A stretch of DNA of 28,243 nt from positions 1 to 28,243 of IMG/VR virus record IMGVR_UViG_3300037485_000429. One strand, 5' to 3'. A program made the translations under genes and the position numbers. The notes below the pieces were generated by a model that saw nothing but the letters and a program-made list of their open reading frames with translations, was not told the origin of the DNA and ran no database searches. Every line of letters begins with the position of its first letter. Position 1 is the stretch's first letter. This document shows positions 7,170-16,207 of the stretch, piece by piece. The DNA comes from a virus.

Positions 7170-7682
7170 TTACGCTATAACTGAAGCAGGTGTTCCGCTC
7201 AATTTGTACGCTCTCTTTGCAGCTTCGTGAGTGAAAGCAAGCGTGTAACCGTTCATGTCACCCAAAGCTGTTCCTGTTGCAGCCGTTCCTGTTGAAAGGT
7301 CTGCTCCGTATTCGTAACCAACAGCCCACCAATTATTGTTAGTGTCGTTTACAAAAACAATCACACGAGCAGTTGCTACGTTTTCCAATTCAAGACGCTT
7401 TGCAGCACTTAATTTGTTTAACATAACGTTTACCGTCTGCGTGTAAAAGATTGTTCCTGCATCACGGTTGAAATTGATTGTTTCTTCGAAAGAACCTGTT
7501 TGAGTAGGTAATTCGTAAGTGTACAAATCTGCATCTGTTGGACCAGCAATTGCTGTGATTATATCTGCGGCATCTAAAGTTATGCCTGTAACTAAATTTT
7601 GATCCAACAAAACGATTTGCTTAATCCCACCGATGCCGTCTTTGCAATCGAGGGTAAAACCTGTGCTTAATTCACACGCCAT
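7170..7682 (-). CDS. Tail-tube-like/major structural protein, 170 aa
   Basis: Starts MACELSTGFTLDCKDGIGGI, a beginning I associate with an abundant virion protein of Bacteroidota phages, probably the tail tube. The body alternates short strands and loops, with LDAADIITAI, a FEETINFNRDAGTIFYTQTV block and a GYEYGADLSTG block. Ala- and Thr-rich stretches close the chain. It follows the major capsid gene after an 82-base gap containing a hairpin and has its own A-rich leader, as expected of a highly expressed gene. Tail tube versus capsid decoration is not decided by sequence alone. Confidence 0.7.
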   Translation of the reverse strand: MACELSTGFTLDCKDGIGGIKQIVLLDQNLVTGITLDAADIITAIAGPTDADLYTYELPTQTGSFEETINFNRDAGTIFYTQTVNVMLNKLSAAKRLELENVATARVIVFVNDTNNNWWAVGYEYGADLSTGTAATGTALGDMNGYTLAFTHEAAKRAYKLSGTPASVIA

Positions 7683-7700
7683 AATATTATGTTTTTTATT

Positions 7701-7737
7701 AGCACAAAAGAGGAGCGGTGTTTATGCCGCTACCTCT
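7701..7737 (-). terminator. Hairpin after the major capsid gene, partial terminator
   Basis: Minus-strand hairpin AGAGGTAGCGG/CCGCTCCTCT with one bulged base and an 8-base loop (7709-7737), followed by TTTTG. The short U run suggests partial termination between capsid and tail-tube-like genes. Confidence 0.45.
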
Positions 7738-7764
7738 GTTTATGCAAGGGTTAGAATGGTTGAA

Positions 7765-8670
7765 TTATGCAGCTACGTATTGGTAGAATGCGATTTCGTT
7801 ACCGAAGCCGTATTGTACACCTGCGAAGAAAGAAGCTGCGAAACGAACGTTGTCAGAAAGGTCATGTGCGTACATATCCAAAACTGCAACATTGTTCCAT
7901 TGGTCAAGTAAGTTAGTACCGAACCAAAGGTTAGACTTCTGATAAAACGCCATTGTGTCGTCGCTCATTCCAGGACATTCAATAACGTCGTACTGTCCCT
8001 GCCAGTTCATTACAACCGACTCACCTTGATACAAGTAGTATCCACCGCCAAGACCTAAGATTGCGCTTCTGTATGATTCAGCAACGTTAGAAGAAACAGC
8101 GATAACAGGCTTCTCAGTTGCACGACGAACGCGTGTTGGAAGTGTCAAAACAAGTTTACCCATTTCTTCGATTACGTTAGTAGCGTCAATTGCTTCTGGA
8201 GCAGCAACGTCAAGAACATCACCGTCAGCTAAGAACAAAGTTTCGAAACCGTCATACTGACCTGCAGTTGCGTTAACACCCTGCCATATCAATACTTCGT
8301 TGCGTGCTGCAACACCTGCCAAAACGTTAGCAATTAAAGCGTCACTTAATGAAGCGTGAAGGTTTCCGTTTTGTTCTTCTCTTGCTTCCCAATCAGTCAA
8401 GAAATCTTTCTTGCAAAGTTGACGGTGAACTTGAAATTTCTCCAAAGTCAAGATACGCTCAGTAAGAGTAACAGTTCCAGTTGGTGTGAAGTCACAAGTC
8501 GCGTTAGCAAAAGTGATAGAATCAACTAATTTACGAACAACTTGCTTATACTCGATATTCTCTTTGAAAGTAACAGCAGCAAGTGATTCGTTACTTAAAA
8601 ATGCAGCGCGGATATATCCAGCTGCTTCGCGACCTGCGTAGGTCGTAGTTAATGAAGTGGTAGTAGCCAT
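7765..8670 (-). CDS. Major capsid protein (HK97-type likely)
   Basis: A 301-aa protein with the marks of an encapsulating shell protein: an Ala/Thr-rich N-terminus (MATTTSLTTTYAGREAAGYI), a long amphipathic start, and repeated Asn/Asp-rich turns. A KFQVHRQLCKKDFLTDWEA block and a late AFYQKSNLWFGTNLLDQWN block lie in the body, and the end is FGNEIAFYQYVAA. It sits after a scaffold-like gene and a prohead protease, the usual capsid gene order. An A-rich leader (AACAAATAAAAA) gives a strong start in Bacteroidota. I place it as capsid on context and Bacteroidota phage resemblance; the fold itself was not tested. Confidence 0.85.
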   Translation of the reverse strand: MATTTSLTTTYAGREAAGYIRAAFLSNESLAAVTFKENIEYKQVVRKLVDSITFANATCDFTPTGTVTLTERILTLEKFQVHRQLCKKDFLTDWEAREEQNGNLHASLSDALIANVLAGVAARNEVLIWQGVNATAGQYDGFETLFLADGDVLDVAAPEAIDATNVIEEMGKLVLTLPTRVRRATEKPVIAVSSNVAESYRSAILGLGGGYYLYQGESVVMNWQGQYDVIECPGMSDDTMAFYQKSNLWFGTNLLDQWNNVAVLDMYAHDLSDNVRFAASFFAGVQYGFGNEIAFYQYVAA

Positions 8671-8685
8671 TTTTTATTTGTTTTT

Positions 8686-9246
8686 TTATTTTTTTAAGTG
8701 AAATAAGAAGCGTTCCTCAGCTGACATCTTGTTATAAGACTTTGCAGGTGCGCTTACTTTTGATTGTTTAACTTCTTTGATTGATGTCGCAGCGGGTTGT
8801 GCGCTCAACTTCTCTACGTTAGCAGAAAGTTCGGTGTTTGCCTTCTTGATGTCAGCAAGTTCGCTTTCTAATTTAGCAACCAAAGACAAAAGACCTTCAA
8901 CCTCTGCGTTGAATGTTTCTTCTTTAGCTTGTTCTTCGGTTTCTACTTCAACCTCAACTTCTGGTTCTTCAACCATTGGCTTCAATTCAACCAAAAGACC
9001 GTCAGCAACTACAACAATAACGCCTTCGGCTGTTGTGTATTCTCCGTCTGCAACAACGACTTCATTGCCGTCTGCGTCCTTCGACAATACACGAACACCT
9101 GGAGCCCATGTGTCGCTATCAGAGTAGATGCTTGTTCCGTCCTCTAAGATCGCTTCAACCATTTGCTTCACCTCAACTACTTCTTCAGCAGATAGGCTTA
9201 CATTGTGTTTTGCGAAAAGAGCGTTTACTTTTTCTCGTAAGTTCAT
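8686..9246 (-). CDS. Scaffold-like capsid assembly protein
   Basis: Read from the ATG at 9246 (186 aa, MNLREKVNALFAKHNVSLSA). Residues about 35-95 are a small beta domain with repeated DG turns (LEDGTSIYSDSD, VVADGEYTTAEG, VVVADGLLVEL). Next come a Glu/Val-rich linker, a long coiled coil (VEGLLSLVAKLESELADIKK onward), and a basic C-terminus ending ERFLFHLKK. A coiled coil with a basic end next to protease and capsid genes is typical of scaffolding proteins. A longer reading from an ATG at 9318 would add 24 residues, but its start lacks the leader type seen here. Confidence 0.7.
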   Translation of the reverse strand: MNLREKVNALFAKHNVSLSAEEVVEVKQMVEAILEDGTSIYSDSDTWAPGVRVLSKDADGNEVVVADGEYTTAEGVIVVVADGLLVELKPMVEEPEVEVEVETEEQAKEETFNAEVEGLLSLVAKLESELADIKKANTELSANVEKLSAQPAATSIKEVKQSKVSAPAKSYNKMSAEERFLFHLKK

Positions 9247-9343
9247 ATAAGTGTTTATTAAATGTTTAGTACCTAAATAGAAAAACGCGTAGATTTGTTT
9301 CGTAATTCGATTTTTCATTGATTACTTTTTGATTTTAGGTTTG

Positions 9344-9373
9344 AACGGGGGAGTAGTTACCCCCGTTTTTTTT
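9344..9373 (+). terminator. Strong intrinsic-terminator structure pointing along the plus strand
   Basis: Perfect 8-bp stem AACGGGGG/CCCCCGTT (9344-9351 with 9360-9367), 8-base loop, and a run of eight T (9366-9373). All genes around it are on the minus strand, where the hairpin has no U run after it. Confidence 0.55.
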
Positions 9374-9548
9374 ATCCTAAATTATCAAGTATGGTATTGA
9401 GTACCTTTACTTCTTCTTCGTTCAACCCATACGTCTTAAAACCCATTTTACCGCCCTCGTTCGTTATCTTCGTCAGCGCATTTAGAAACAAGGTTGCGTC
9501 GTCGTTGAATAACTCAACCTTTAAGAACCCCCCTGCTTCGATGTTCAT
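9372..9548 (-). CDS. Small protein of the head-gene cluster, 58 aa
   Basis: Starts ATG at 9548, the base right after the stop of the protease gene, and ends TAA at 9372. The sequence begins MNIEAGGFLKVELFNDDA and ends in a helix GLNEEEVKVLNTILDNLG. It is acidic and without a membrane segment. Immediate coupling to the protease gene and coding-like composition support it. It may be a head accessory protein; I do not recognise it. Confidence 0.6.
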   Translation of the reverse strand: MNIEAGGFLKVELFNDDATLFLNALTKITNEGGKMGFKTYGLNEEEVKVLNTILDNLG

Positions 9549-10139
9549 TTACTCGCCTTTGAGTAGTTGTTCTATCTCGGCAAGTATGGAAGCAAATTCT
9601 TCGTGTGCGCTTAAATACATTTCTTTTTCAACTTCAAAATTTCCTTCAATAGAAAAACCCAAGACTTCTTTGTTTTGAATCTGTTTTTTTACTTCTTCGT
9701 TCTCAACTTTCATGCAACCGAACCAAGTGCCTTCTGGAAGGTCGAAGCCGAAGTTCTTAGACTTGTCGTTCTCGCCTTCGATGATCCACGTTTCAACAAG
9801 CGAAACACCGTCGACAACTTTCGCGTGTTCAACTGTTGCGTTGTTGGTCATGTTTTGCTTTAAGTAGTTGTAAGCGATAGCGCGAATGGTGTCTTTCGAA
9901 TACTTAACGTAGTATTCCTCTTCGGTCTTGTCGTTGCGTCTGTAAATGAGTTGGTCGGGAATCAATAGCGCTCCGTATAAAAGACCTCTAAAATCTTCTT
10001 TGAACTTTACCGTGTGTTGTTCGCTTAACGCAACGAAGTCCACACCTATTGCAGGTTGTTCCACTACACTAATTGCGAACACGCCCAACAAACCTGCGTC
10101 GTCGATTCCGTATTCAATAACTTTAATTTTTTTGTTCAT
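9549..10139 (-). CDS. Prohead protease (XkdF-like serine protease)
   Basis: The protein that trims scaffold and capsid during head maturation. It has 196 aa. The N-terminus MNKKIKVIEYGIDDAGLLGV and the VVEQPAIGVDFVAL stretch match the XkdF-like domain. Further blocks are LLYGALLIPDQLIYRRND and TVEHAKVVDGVSLVETWII, holding a candidate catalytic His, and a late LGFSIEGNFEVE holding the candidate Ser. It lies just upstream, in transcription order, of scaffold and capsid genes. Catalytic residues are inferred from the family plan, not tested. Confidence 0.82.
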   Translation of the reverse strand: MNKKIKVIEYGIDDAGLLGVFAISVVEQPAIGVDFVALSEQHTVKFKEDFRGLLYGALLIPDQLIYRRNDKTEEEYYVKYSKDTIRAIAYNYLKQNMTNNATVEHAKVVDGVSLVETWIIEGENDKSKNFGFDLPEGTWFGCMKVENEEVKKQIQNKEVLGFSIEGNFEVEKEMYLSAHEEFASILAEIEQLLKGE

Positions 10140-10150
10140 GTGTTTATTTT

Positions 10151-12136
10151 TTAACCGCCTAAGCGAGATTGATTTTGAATAAGTTGTTGTGCCTCTAAAT
10201 TGCTCGACACTTGCGTTCCAACGACGTATGCCTGAAGCGGTGGTTGTTGGTTGGGTTGTTGACTGATGAAGTCGTAGTTTGCAGGTGAAGGAGCGGTTGT
10301 TCCGTCACCGCCCGTTGGTATGTTCACACCACCACCACCACCACCGCCACCGCCATCGAATTTTGTTGAAGCAATCTTTGCTATCTGCGCTGCGCCTGTG
10401 ATAGATGCAAGAGCGATAGACACAGGAAGCGTTGGCGAAGGGAAGGGATTGGCTGCAATGGCTGCCGTGATAGCCTTCGCGGTGTCCATAATCGCACCAC
10501 CTATCTGCATCTTCTTGTTGAAGGCGAACTGCTTCTTTTTAAGGTCGAGTTCTGCTTTGCTTCCTGCTTGCACGTTAGCCAGTTGACTTGAAAAATACGC
10601 GTCGCCTAATGCGGATAAAGCGGTGAATCCTTGTTGTGCTATTTCAAGTCTTGCATTGGCGGTATCAAGTGCTAACTTTCTTTCGTCAGCATCTTTCTTT
10701 TTTATATCATCTGTCTTTTTATCCCTTAGGGCTTGTTCTTCGTCTGCATATTTTTTGTTTATTTCAGCAATCTTTGCTTTCAATTCTTCTTGCGTTGCAG
10801 TTTCTAAGTCAAGATTTCCAACAGCTAATTCTTGAAGTTTCTCAGAAGCTAAAACAGCATCGTTTATTTCATTTTCTTTTGCTGTGGACTGAAGTCTTTG
10901 AAGTTGTTGAAATTGTTCTTCAGCTCTTGCTAACTCTTTTTGTTGTAAGTCGTATTTTAATTGAGCTGATTTTTGTTCCTCTGCAATTCTTTCCTCGTCC
11001 CACTTTTGAAAAATAGCGTCTATTTCTTCTTGTGATTTATTGTAATCATCAATTTCTTTTTGTTTTCTTTCCTTTCTTGCGTCTGATTCTCTTTTATCTA
11101 TTGTTTTATTTGTTTTATCAATAGCATCTAATAATTTTCTTTCATTATCTTCATAAACTTGAATATCAAAAGCATTTCCAACACCACTTAAAGAAAGTTT
11201 ACGGTCGCTTCTTAATTGAATAAGTTTCGCTCTTGTTTCTTCTAATGCACTATTGTATTCTTCAGTTGCTTTTCTTTTTTCATTTTCAATTTTAGCTGCA
11301 TCATTTCCAACTAAATTTGCTTTATCAATAACATTATAATAATCTGTTATATGTTGATTTTGTTCTAATAACGCTTTATTTTGAAGTTCAATAATTTTCT
11401 TTCTTGCTTCTTCAGATGCTTCTGATTCATCTTGAATTTCAGCTATACGTTTTTTAGTTTGTTCTTGTTTTATTTCATTTTGCAATAATTGTTGAGAAAG
11501 AACATATTGACTATATAGTGAATCTCCATACATTTTAGCGTATGTGATTTTATTTTTTATTGCTGCGTTTTGCGCTTCTAATGCACCTAATTCTTTTTTA
11601 AGAGAATTTAATACAGCTGTTTCGCCTTTGAATAATGCTGCAAATTCTTTCCAATTAACAATAATTCCAGCAATGATAGCACCAAGTAACAAAATAGGAT
11701 TTGCTAAAATCGCCTTTCCTAAATTTGCAAGTCCTTTTATTAAACCACCTACTTCTTCTTTAACAGTTTTAAAATCAATCTTACCAACGGCAGCACCCAT
11801 TCCGCTCAACGCTTGCCCTGCTCCTTTCAAGTCCAAGTCCATAAGACGGGAACTAAACAAACCAACGTTATTCGAAAGACCCTCGAAAGCGTTACCTGCG
11901 TTGGCGTTAATCTCTGCACCCAAGTCGGAAATGTTATCCTTCAACTCGGCAGCACGCGCAGACGCTTTTTTAAACGCGTCGCTCGTTTGATCCATTTCAA
12001 GCAACTGATTATTCAACGCACGCAATTCAGCTTTTGCGGAAGTAAATCCTTTTGCTGTGTTTTCTGCTGCGCCTGCCGTCTGATTGAGGACAGTTACCGC
12101 GTTGGTGCTAACGTTAAAATCTATATTGTTCGCCAT
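10151..12136 (-). CDS. Tape measure protein
   Basis: The protein that sets tail length. It has 661 aa. After an Asn/Thr-rich start come a coiled-coil helix (residues about 30-75), then a hydrophobic stretch about 135-165 (LANLGKAILANPILLLGAIIAGIIVNWKEF region) that may contact membrane. A very long Lys/Glu/Gln coiled coil follows, about 170-540, then a second Ala/Ile-rich patch about 560-595. The tail is Pro/Gln-rich with a run of nine Gly. The length would allow a tail of the order of 100 nm at 1.5 angstroms per residue. It overlaps the preceding small TM gene by one base (TAATG). The middle part is clearly more AT-rich than both ends. Confidence 0.88.
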   Translation of the reverse strand: MANNIDFNVSTNAVTVLNQTAGAAENTAKGFTSAKAELRALNNQLLEMDQTSDAFKKASARAAELKDNISDLGAEINANAGNAFEGLSNNVGLFSSRLMDLDLKGAGQALSGMGAAVGKIDFKTVKEEVGGLIKGLANLGKAILANPILLLGAIIAGIIVNWKEFAALFKGETAVLNSLKKELGALEAQNAAIKNKITYAKMYGDSLYSQYVLSQQLLQNEIKQEQTKKRIAEIQDESEASEEARKKIIELQNKALLEQNQHITDYYNVIDKANLVGNDAAKIENEKRKATEEYNSALEETRAKLIQLRSDRKLSLSGVGNAFDIQVYEDNERKLLDAIDKTNKTIDKRESDARKERKQKEIDDYNKSQEEIDAIFQKWDEERIAEEQKSAQLKYDLQQKELARAEEQFQQLQRLQSTAKENEINDAVLASEKLQELAVGNLDLETATQEELKAKIAEINKKYADEEQALRDKKTDDIKKKDADERKLALDTANARLEIAQQGFTALSALGDAYFSSQLANVQAGSKAELDLKKKQFAFNKKMQIGGAIMDTAKAITAAIAANPFPSPTLPVSIALASITGAAQIAKIASTKFDGGGGGGGGGVNIPTGGDGTTAPSPANYDFISQQPNQQPPLQAYVVGTQVSSNLEAQQLIQNQSRLGG

Positions 12137-12354
12137 TATGAGAGTAGTTTATATAGAATAAATATCCAAAACGCCGCGTTTAACGAAATACGCGTCACTT
12201 TCCACGCGTAATGCTTCCACATTTGTAGCTTACGCTTTCCGTTAGCCATTGCGCCACTCTCTCCGTTTGTCTTGATGTTCAACTTAATGAACTCTAAACA
12301 AGCAACCATTGAGTACGCTTTATTTTGTAGCTGTTCCTTTGAAGTCTGTTCCAT
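12136..12354 (-). CDS. Small protein with C-terminal TM segment, next to the tape measure gene
   Basis: A 72-aa protein starting MEQTSKEQLQNKAYSMVACL, with a basic middle (NGKRKLQMWKHYAWKV). A membrane segment lies at the end (residues about 55-71, ISLNAAFWIFILYKLLS). It overlaps the large tail gene by 35 bases and the tape measure start by one base, so it is read as part of the tail operon. It could be a tail accessory or membrane-docking factor. I do not recognise the family. Confidence 0.6.
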   Translation of the reverse strand: MEQTSKEQLQNKAYSMVACLEFIKLNIKTNGESGAMANGKRKLQMWKHYAWKVTRISLNAAFWIFILYKLLS

Positions 12355-14962
12355 TACTTATTATTGTTATTGTGTCACCTGCTGCGCTCAACGTCACGCT
12401 TCCGCTTCCTTCAACCGTTTCACCTGTGTATGCTTGTATCGTTAATACGTTTGCGCCTGCGACAACGCGTTGAATGATAAACTCACGTCCTGCCGTCGTC
12501 GTTGCGGAAGGCAAATAGATTGTTATGTTGTTGCTCGTTGTGTCTGCAAATAACACGCGGTCAAAATTCGTTACAACATAGTCCGTCGTTATGCTTCGAA
12601 CGGGTTGTGAGATGGACGCGTTGAAGCTCACGGGCGCACCGAATCGTGTCGGTGCTAACGTTGGTGCTTGTGCCGTAATGAACGAACGTGTGCCGATGTT
12701 TGGTACTGAGAAACAATTGTTCTTTGTTGAGTTCCAATAGTAGCCAAAACGACGACAACAATCTTCGGTCACGCTCGCAGGATCTCCGTTCGGTGTTTCC
12801 CAATTTATTGTTTGGTCGAGGTTGGCTGTAACAGGAATAAGGTCGCAGTCGTTCTCTATGTCAAGAATACGAATGAGTTTTACCTTCGTCATGCCTTGTT
12901 CGCCAACAACGTAACCTTCGATGTCCAAAACGCGCCACCAAGAATCGACTATCCATATTTTATCTGACCATTGAAACGTGAATATGTCGTTTAGCGTTAG
13001 CGCAAACATTCCTTCTAAGATGCGCGCCTGTCCGTCGTAAAGTTCTCGATAGTAGTTACGCCACCAACGGTTGTAAAGGTTGTTATATGGGTTCGCAATG
13101 ATCGTGTGAAGCGGTACTTCGGGCGCGAAGTTGAGGTCGCTATCCGAAACAGTTGCGTTCATCGTTGAATAATTGTTCAAACACTTCACCGCCGTTTGAA
13201 TTACGTCAGTAGAAACCTCGTCGTACATATTGACAAAGAAGTCAGCGAAGTAATAAAGAATGCGTGGTTTAGGTTGCACAAATTGTCCTTCTCCATTGAT
13301 GAAACGAGGAACTACAACGTCCGTATTTTCAACTGCGCGTGAAGGTGTTGGTGCGAAAGCAAGTTGAACCTTTTCTTCGCCAGTTGCAAACTCGTTAATT
13401 ACTTCGAAGTCGTTCTCCGTTACTTCGTATGTTCCGAAGATGCGTCCGTTGTCTTTGTAGACGGTGTTGTAATAATCGCTGTCTTCGGTGTATGTGAATG
13501 TGAACTTCGCTTTTTGAAGGTCGGTTGTTGGATAGTATGTGATGTCTTTTGAAAGGTCGAGTTTCTCCGTCCAGTCCAAAGTATTTCCGCTTCCAATGTA
13601 GTCAACTAACGGTTCAATTCTCAAAGTGTTGGGAAGTGTGCGGTCGGGAACGAAGGCAAGGTTGAACATTTTTTGTATCGACGTTATGAAGTCGATTTGC
13701 TTCATGTCTGGAGCGTTGAACCGCATAAGAACCGTGTCGCCTGTCAACGATGTTCCAACGCTTACTAATTCAACGCCTGTTCCGAATTGATTTACGCCAC
13801 CATTTCCAAATAAATCAACGTCCCAAGTAAATGAAGGTGCAGTTGAATCTTGTGGTAAAATTTGCAACTTAAATTTAACCGTGTCACCTCCATTGAAAGA
13901 GTATGTTTGGGTTGTATTTATATAAAATAAATAACTTGATTGAAGTAGTTCGTATTGATATGTATAAACATCGTTAACGTAAACAACAACTCGAACTGGA
14001 TAAGTTCCAAAGTCTTCACCGTTCAAAGTATTTACGCGTCCATTTGCCGCAATGTTAAACGAGTATTGCGCGGAATATGGAACAGTAAAAACACCACCGC
14101 TCCAATTTGCACCTGCGTCTTCGTATTCGGTTAGTGCGCTGTATAAATTATAAATGTTGTTTGAAGGACCGAATGTTAAGCCGTTAACGTCAGATGCTAC
14201 GGCTAAATTTGCAGCGTTATCATTCAACCCCAAAGAACTATTCAAATACTGACCATTGACAAATGGAACGTAGATATTGTCAAGCATATCAAATAAACTT
14301 GCGCTTGTCCATTGCACATCTGCGTCTTTCATTATTTGTTCGAACAAGTAGTAAGCCTTAACCGAAGGTGTTAAGTGACCAACGTAAAGAGGTTGCGAAG
14401 GTTCGTACCATTCTTCATCTTGCCAATAGATAGGTTGACCTTCTGGATTGTTTGCTGTTAAATTCCATTTGTCGCACAGCGTTAAAATCGTGTGTTCGTT
14501 GGGCGGTGTTTCCACGTTAGCGTGAAGCAAGTCGTAATCTAAATCACCTGCGACAATGGTTTCAATGTCGCGTAATTTCTTTTCATTTAACAACCTTGAA
14601 AGGTTAGGTACTTCACCAAAGAACACAACCTCAAATTCGAACAACTTTCCTTTTTGCCAGTACAACTTTTTGACCTGAATATGACCGCTTGCAATGGGTA
14701 TCGTGTTAACCGTTAGCGTCGCTTCAACCTTCTTTCGAAAGTCAAACCAACCGTTGAAGTTAACGTTGAAGATAGCACCGAAGAAGTCTACGTTCGTTGC
14801 GCTCGCTGGTATGCGAAACTCCTGCGAGTAGTTGCCGACAGAACTAAAATTTGTGAGGTCGGTGAACTTGTAGTTGAGGTGCATCTTCTCATTCTCGTAA
14901 AGGTCTATTTGCGCGCTGTTGCCGTCGTAATCCGTTAGCGTGAGTATTACTTGATTCATCAT
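12320..14962 (-). CDS. Large tail/baseplate-associated protein, 880 aa
   Basis: A large beta-rich tail protein. Its N-terminus has MNQVILTLTDYDGNSAQIDL and a YKFTDLTNFSSVGNYSQEF block seen in tail proteins of Bacteroidota phages. The middle is rich in Tyr, Asn and Asp, with repeats of Thr/Val strands. Residues about 770-880 form a separate C-terminal domain, TDYVVTNFDRVLFADTTSNN then ITIYLPSATTTAGREFIIQR and TVEGSGSVTLSAAGDTI, a beta fold common at the ends of fibres and structural proteins. It starts at the first of two adjacent ATGs (14962) and overlaps the previous gene by 4 bases. It probably works at the tail tip. Confidence 0.75.
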   Translation of the reverse strand: MMNQVILTLTDYDGNSAQIDLYENEKMHLNYKFTDLTNFSSVGNYSQEFRIPASATNVDFFGAIFNVNFNGWFDFRKKVEATLTVNTIPIASGHIQVKKLYWQKGKLFEFEVVFFGEVPNLSRLLNEKKLRDIETIVAGDLDYDLLHANVETPPNEHTILTLCDKWNLTANNPEGQPIYWQDEEWYEPSQPLYVGHLTPSVKAYYLFEQIMKDADVQWTSASLFDMLDNIYVPFVNGQYLNSSLGLNDNAANLAVASDVNGLTFGPSNNIYNLYSALTEYEDAGANWSGGVFTVPYSAQYSFNIAANGRVNTLNGEDFGTYPVRVVVYVNDVYTYQYELLQSSYLFYINTTQTYSFNGGDTVKFKLQILPQDSTAPSFTWDVDLFGNGGVNQFGTGVELVSVGTSLTGDTVLMRFNAPDMKQIDFITSIQKMFNLAFVPDRTLPNTLRIEPLVDYIGSGNTLDWTEKLDLSKDITYYPTTDLQKAKFTFTYTEDSDYYNTVYKDNGRIFGTYEVTENDFEVINEFATGEEKVQLAFAPTPSRAVENTDVVVPRFINGEGQFVQPKPRILYYFADFFVNMYDEVSTDVIQTAVKCLNNYSTMNATVSDSDLNFAPEVPLHTIIANPYNNLYNRWWRNYYRELYDGQARILEGMFALTLNDIFTFQWSDKIWIVDSWWRVLDIEGYVVGEQGMTKVKLIRILDIENDCDLIPVTANLDQTINWETPNGDPASVTEDCCRRFGYYWNSTKNNCFSVPNIGTRSFITAQAPTLAPTRFGAPVSFNASISQPVRSITTDYVVTNFDRVLFADTTSNNITIYLPSATTTAGREFIIQRVVAGANVLTIQAYTGETVEGSGSVTLSAAGDTITIISNGTDFKGTATK

Positions 14963-16197
14963 AAGCCAACGGGTTGTGAGTATTTAAGATTCAAAGTAAC
15001 ATTGTAAAGTTTAGAATATCTTTCGTCTTTGATAACAAAGTTCTGAGTGTCGATAAGAACTGGTGTAAGCGACGCGTCGTCGTTAATTATAAACACGTCG
15101 TTGGAACGGCAAAGCGTTTGAAGTAATTGAAATTCACCAACCGAAACCCAGTCGCTATTTATTTGCAGTCCTTTTGTTGTGGTGACGTAGCGTTCCGTTG
15201 TGCCTCTGTCGTAGGTGTTGAAACCAAACGTTGCTTCGTTGTATGTTCCAACAACTTTTTGGTATTGCTTACGATCGTAGTTGAAAGACAATTCCGACTT
15301 CTTCGTGAAGTTGAAGTAATCCACACCGCCAACAGTATTCGACCAACCCAAACGCACGTTGTCAAACCTACAATCGTCAGCGACAATGTAAAAACAATAC
15401 ACGCGTGAAGCAGGCGTGTAAACGGGGAACGCAATTTCTTTTCCAAATTGAATAGTGTAGTATTTAGCGTTTGTCAAATCAATACTTGCGTTTGCTTGAA
15501 CGTTGGCGTAGTAGCTACCAATTACATTAACGATTGAGGTGTCGCCTGCCAACGCCAAGAACTGTGTGTCAATCAAAACGTCGTCGTTATCGTACGAAGA
15601 AAAAACTACTGTGTCAAAATCGTTATCAGCAAGCAATGCTGTTTCCGAAGGCGCGTACAAAAGACCATAGTCAGCTACGCGAGTAGGTATGTAGACGTAG
15701 TCTGCGGACAATCCACGCGCTGCCGCTTCACTCCATTTGTGCGTGTCCTTCGTTCTTTCACTCATTGCGTATTTCGTGATGCCGTCTAACGCGTAGCGTG
15801 TGTTTGGATCTGGTTTGTAACCGTCGCTTATTTGATACTCTGCGAGGAAGGCGTACACGTCGTCAATATCAGCCATTCCGCTCCCGCTAACTGTGAATAC
15901 TCCGTCAACAAGCCAACCTTCTTTTATGGTGCAAGAAATAAACGCGACGCTGGTGCTCTCCTTATCTGCTTCCACGGATAATAAAGAAGCGTCGTGTTGC
16001 AGTTGTTCACGAAATATCGGTGCGAGGTCAAGTATTCCTTTGTTTTGTGCGTTAGGTTGCACGTTGACTTGAAACGCACCGAAGTCGAACACGAAGCGAA
16101 AACCTGTATTCGCTACGTTGTCGCTCGACGCGACTAACATCAATCGTTGTCCGATGGGTGTGTATTCGTACGGTTGTTCTTCTATTGTAATTGCCAT
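14959..16197 (-). CDS. Tail structural protein, 412 aa
   Basis: Begins MAITIEEQPYEYTPIGQRLM, then beta-rich segments including FRFVFDFGAFQVNVQPNAQN and a SYDNDDVLIDTQFLAL block. A FNYDRKQYQKVVGTYNEATF stretch lies in the last third. Composition is Asp/Asn/Thr/Val-rich without Cys pairs or enzyme motifs. It lies between the HK97-gp10-like gene and the 880-aa tail gene and ends with a 4-base overlap onto the latter. The two are likely partners in the distal tail or baseplate. Exact role unknown. Confidence 0.7.
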   Translation of the reverse strand: MAITIEEQPYEYTPIGQRLMLVASSDNVANTGFRFVFDFGAFQVNVQPNAQNKGILDLAPIFREQLQHDASLLSVEADKESTSVAFISCTIKEGWLVDGVFTVSGSGMADIDDVYAFLAEYQISDGYKPDPNTRYALDGITKYAMSERTKDTHKWSEAAARGLSADYVYIPTRVADYGLLYAPSETALLADNDFDTVVFSSYDNDDVLIDTQFLALAGDTSIVNVIGSYYANVQANASIDLTNAKYYTIQFGKEIAFPVYTPASRVYCFYIVADDCRFDNVRLGWSNTVGGVDYFNFTKKSELSFNYDRKQYQKVVGTYNEATFGFNTYDRGTTERYVTTTKGLQINSDWVSVGEFQLLQTLCRSNDVFIINDDASLTPVLIDTQNFVIKDERYSKLYNVTLNLKYSQPVGL

Positions 16198-16207
16198 TAT
16201 ATTATTT

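Noticed and set aside
9033-9269. Plus-strand frames opposite the scaffold-like gene
   Set aside because: Ser/Thr-rich or Cys/Arg-rich shadows produced by the repetitive Glu/Val codons on the other strand.
10328-10352. ACC/GCC triplet repeat as a possible phase-variation tract
   Set aside because: Changes in triplet number keep the frame, so no on/off switching is expected; it only varies the length of a Gly linker.
10320-10586. Plus-strand frame starting with a run of nine Pro
   Set aside because: It is the antisense shadow of the poly-Gly tract of the tape measure protein (ACC/GCC repeats), without leader or neighbours on that strand.
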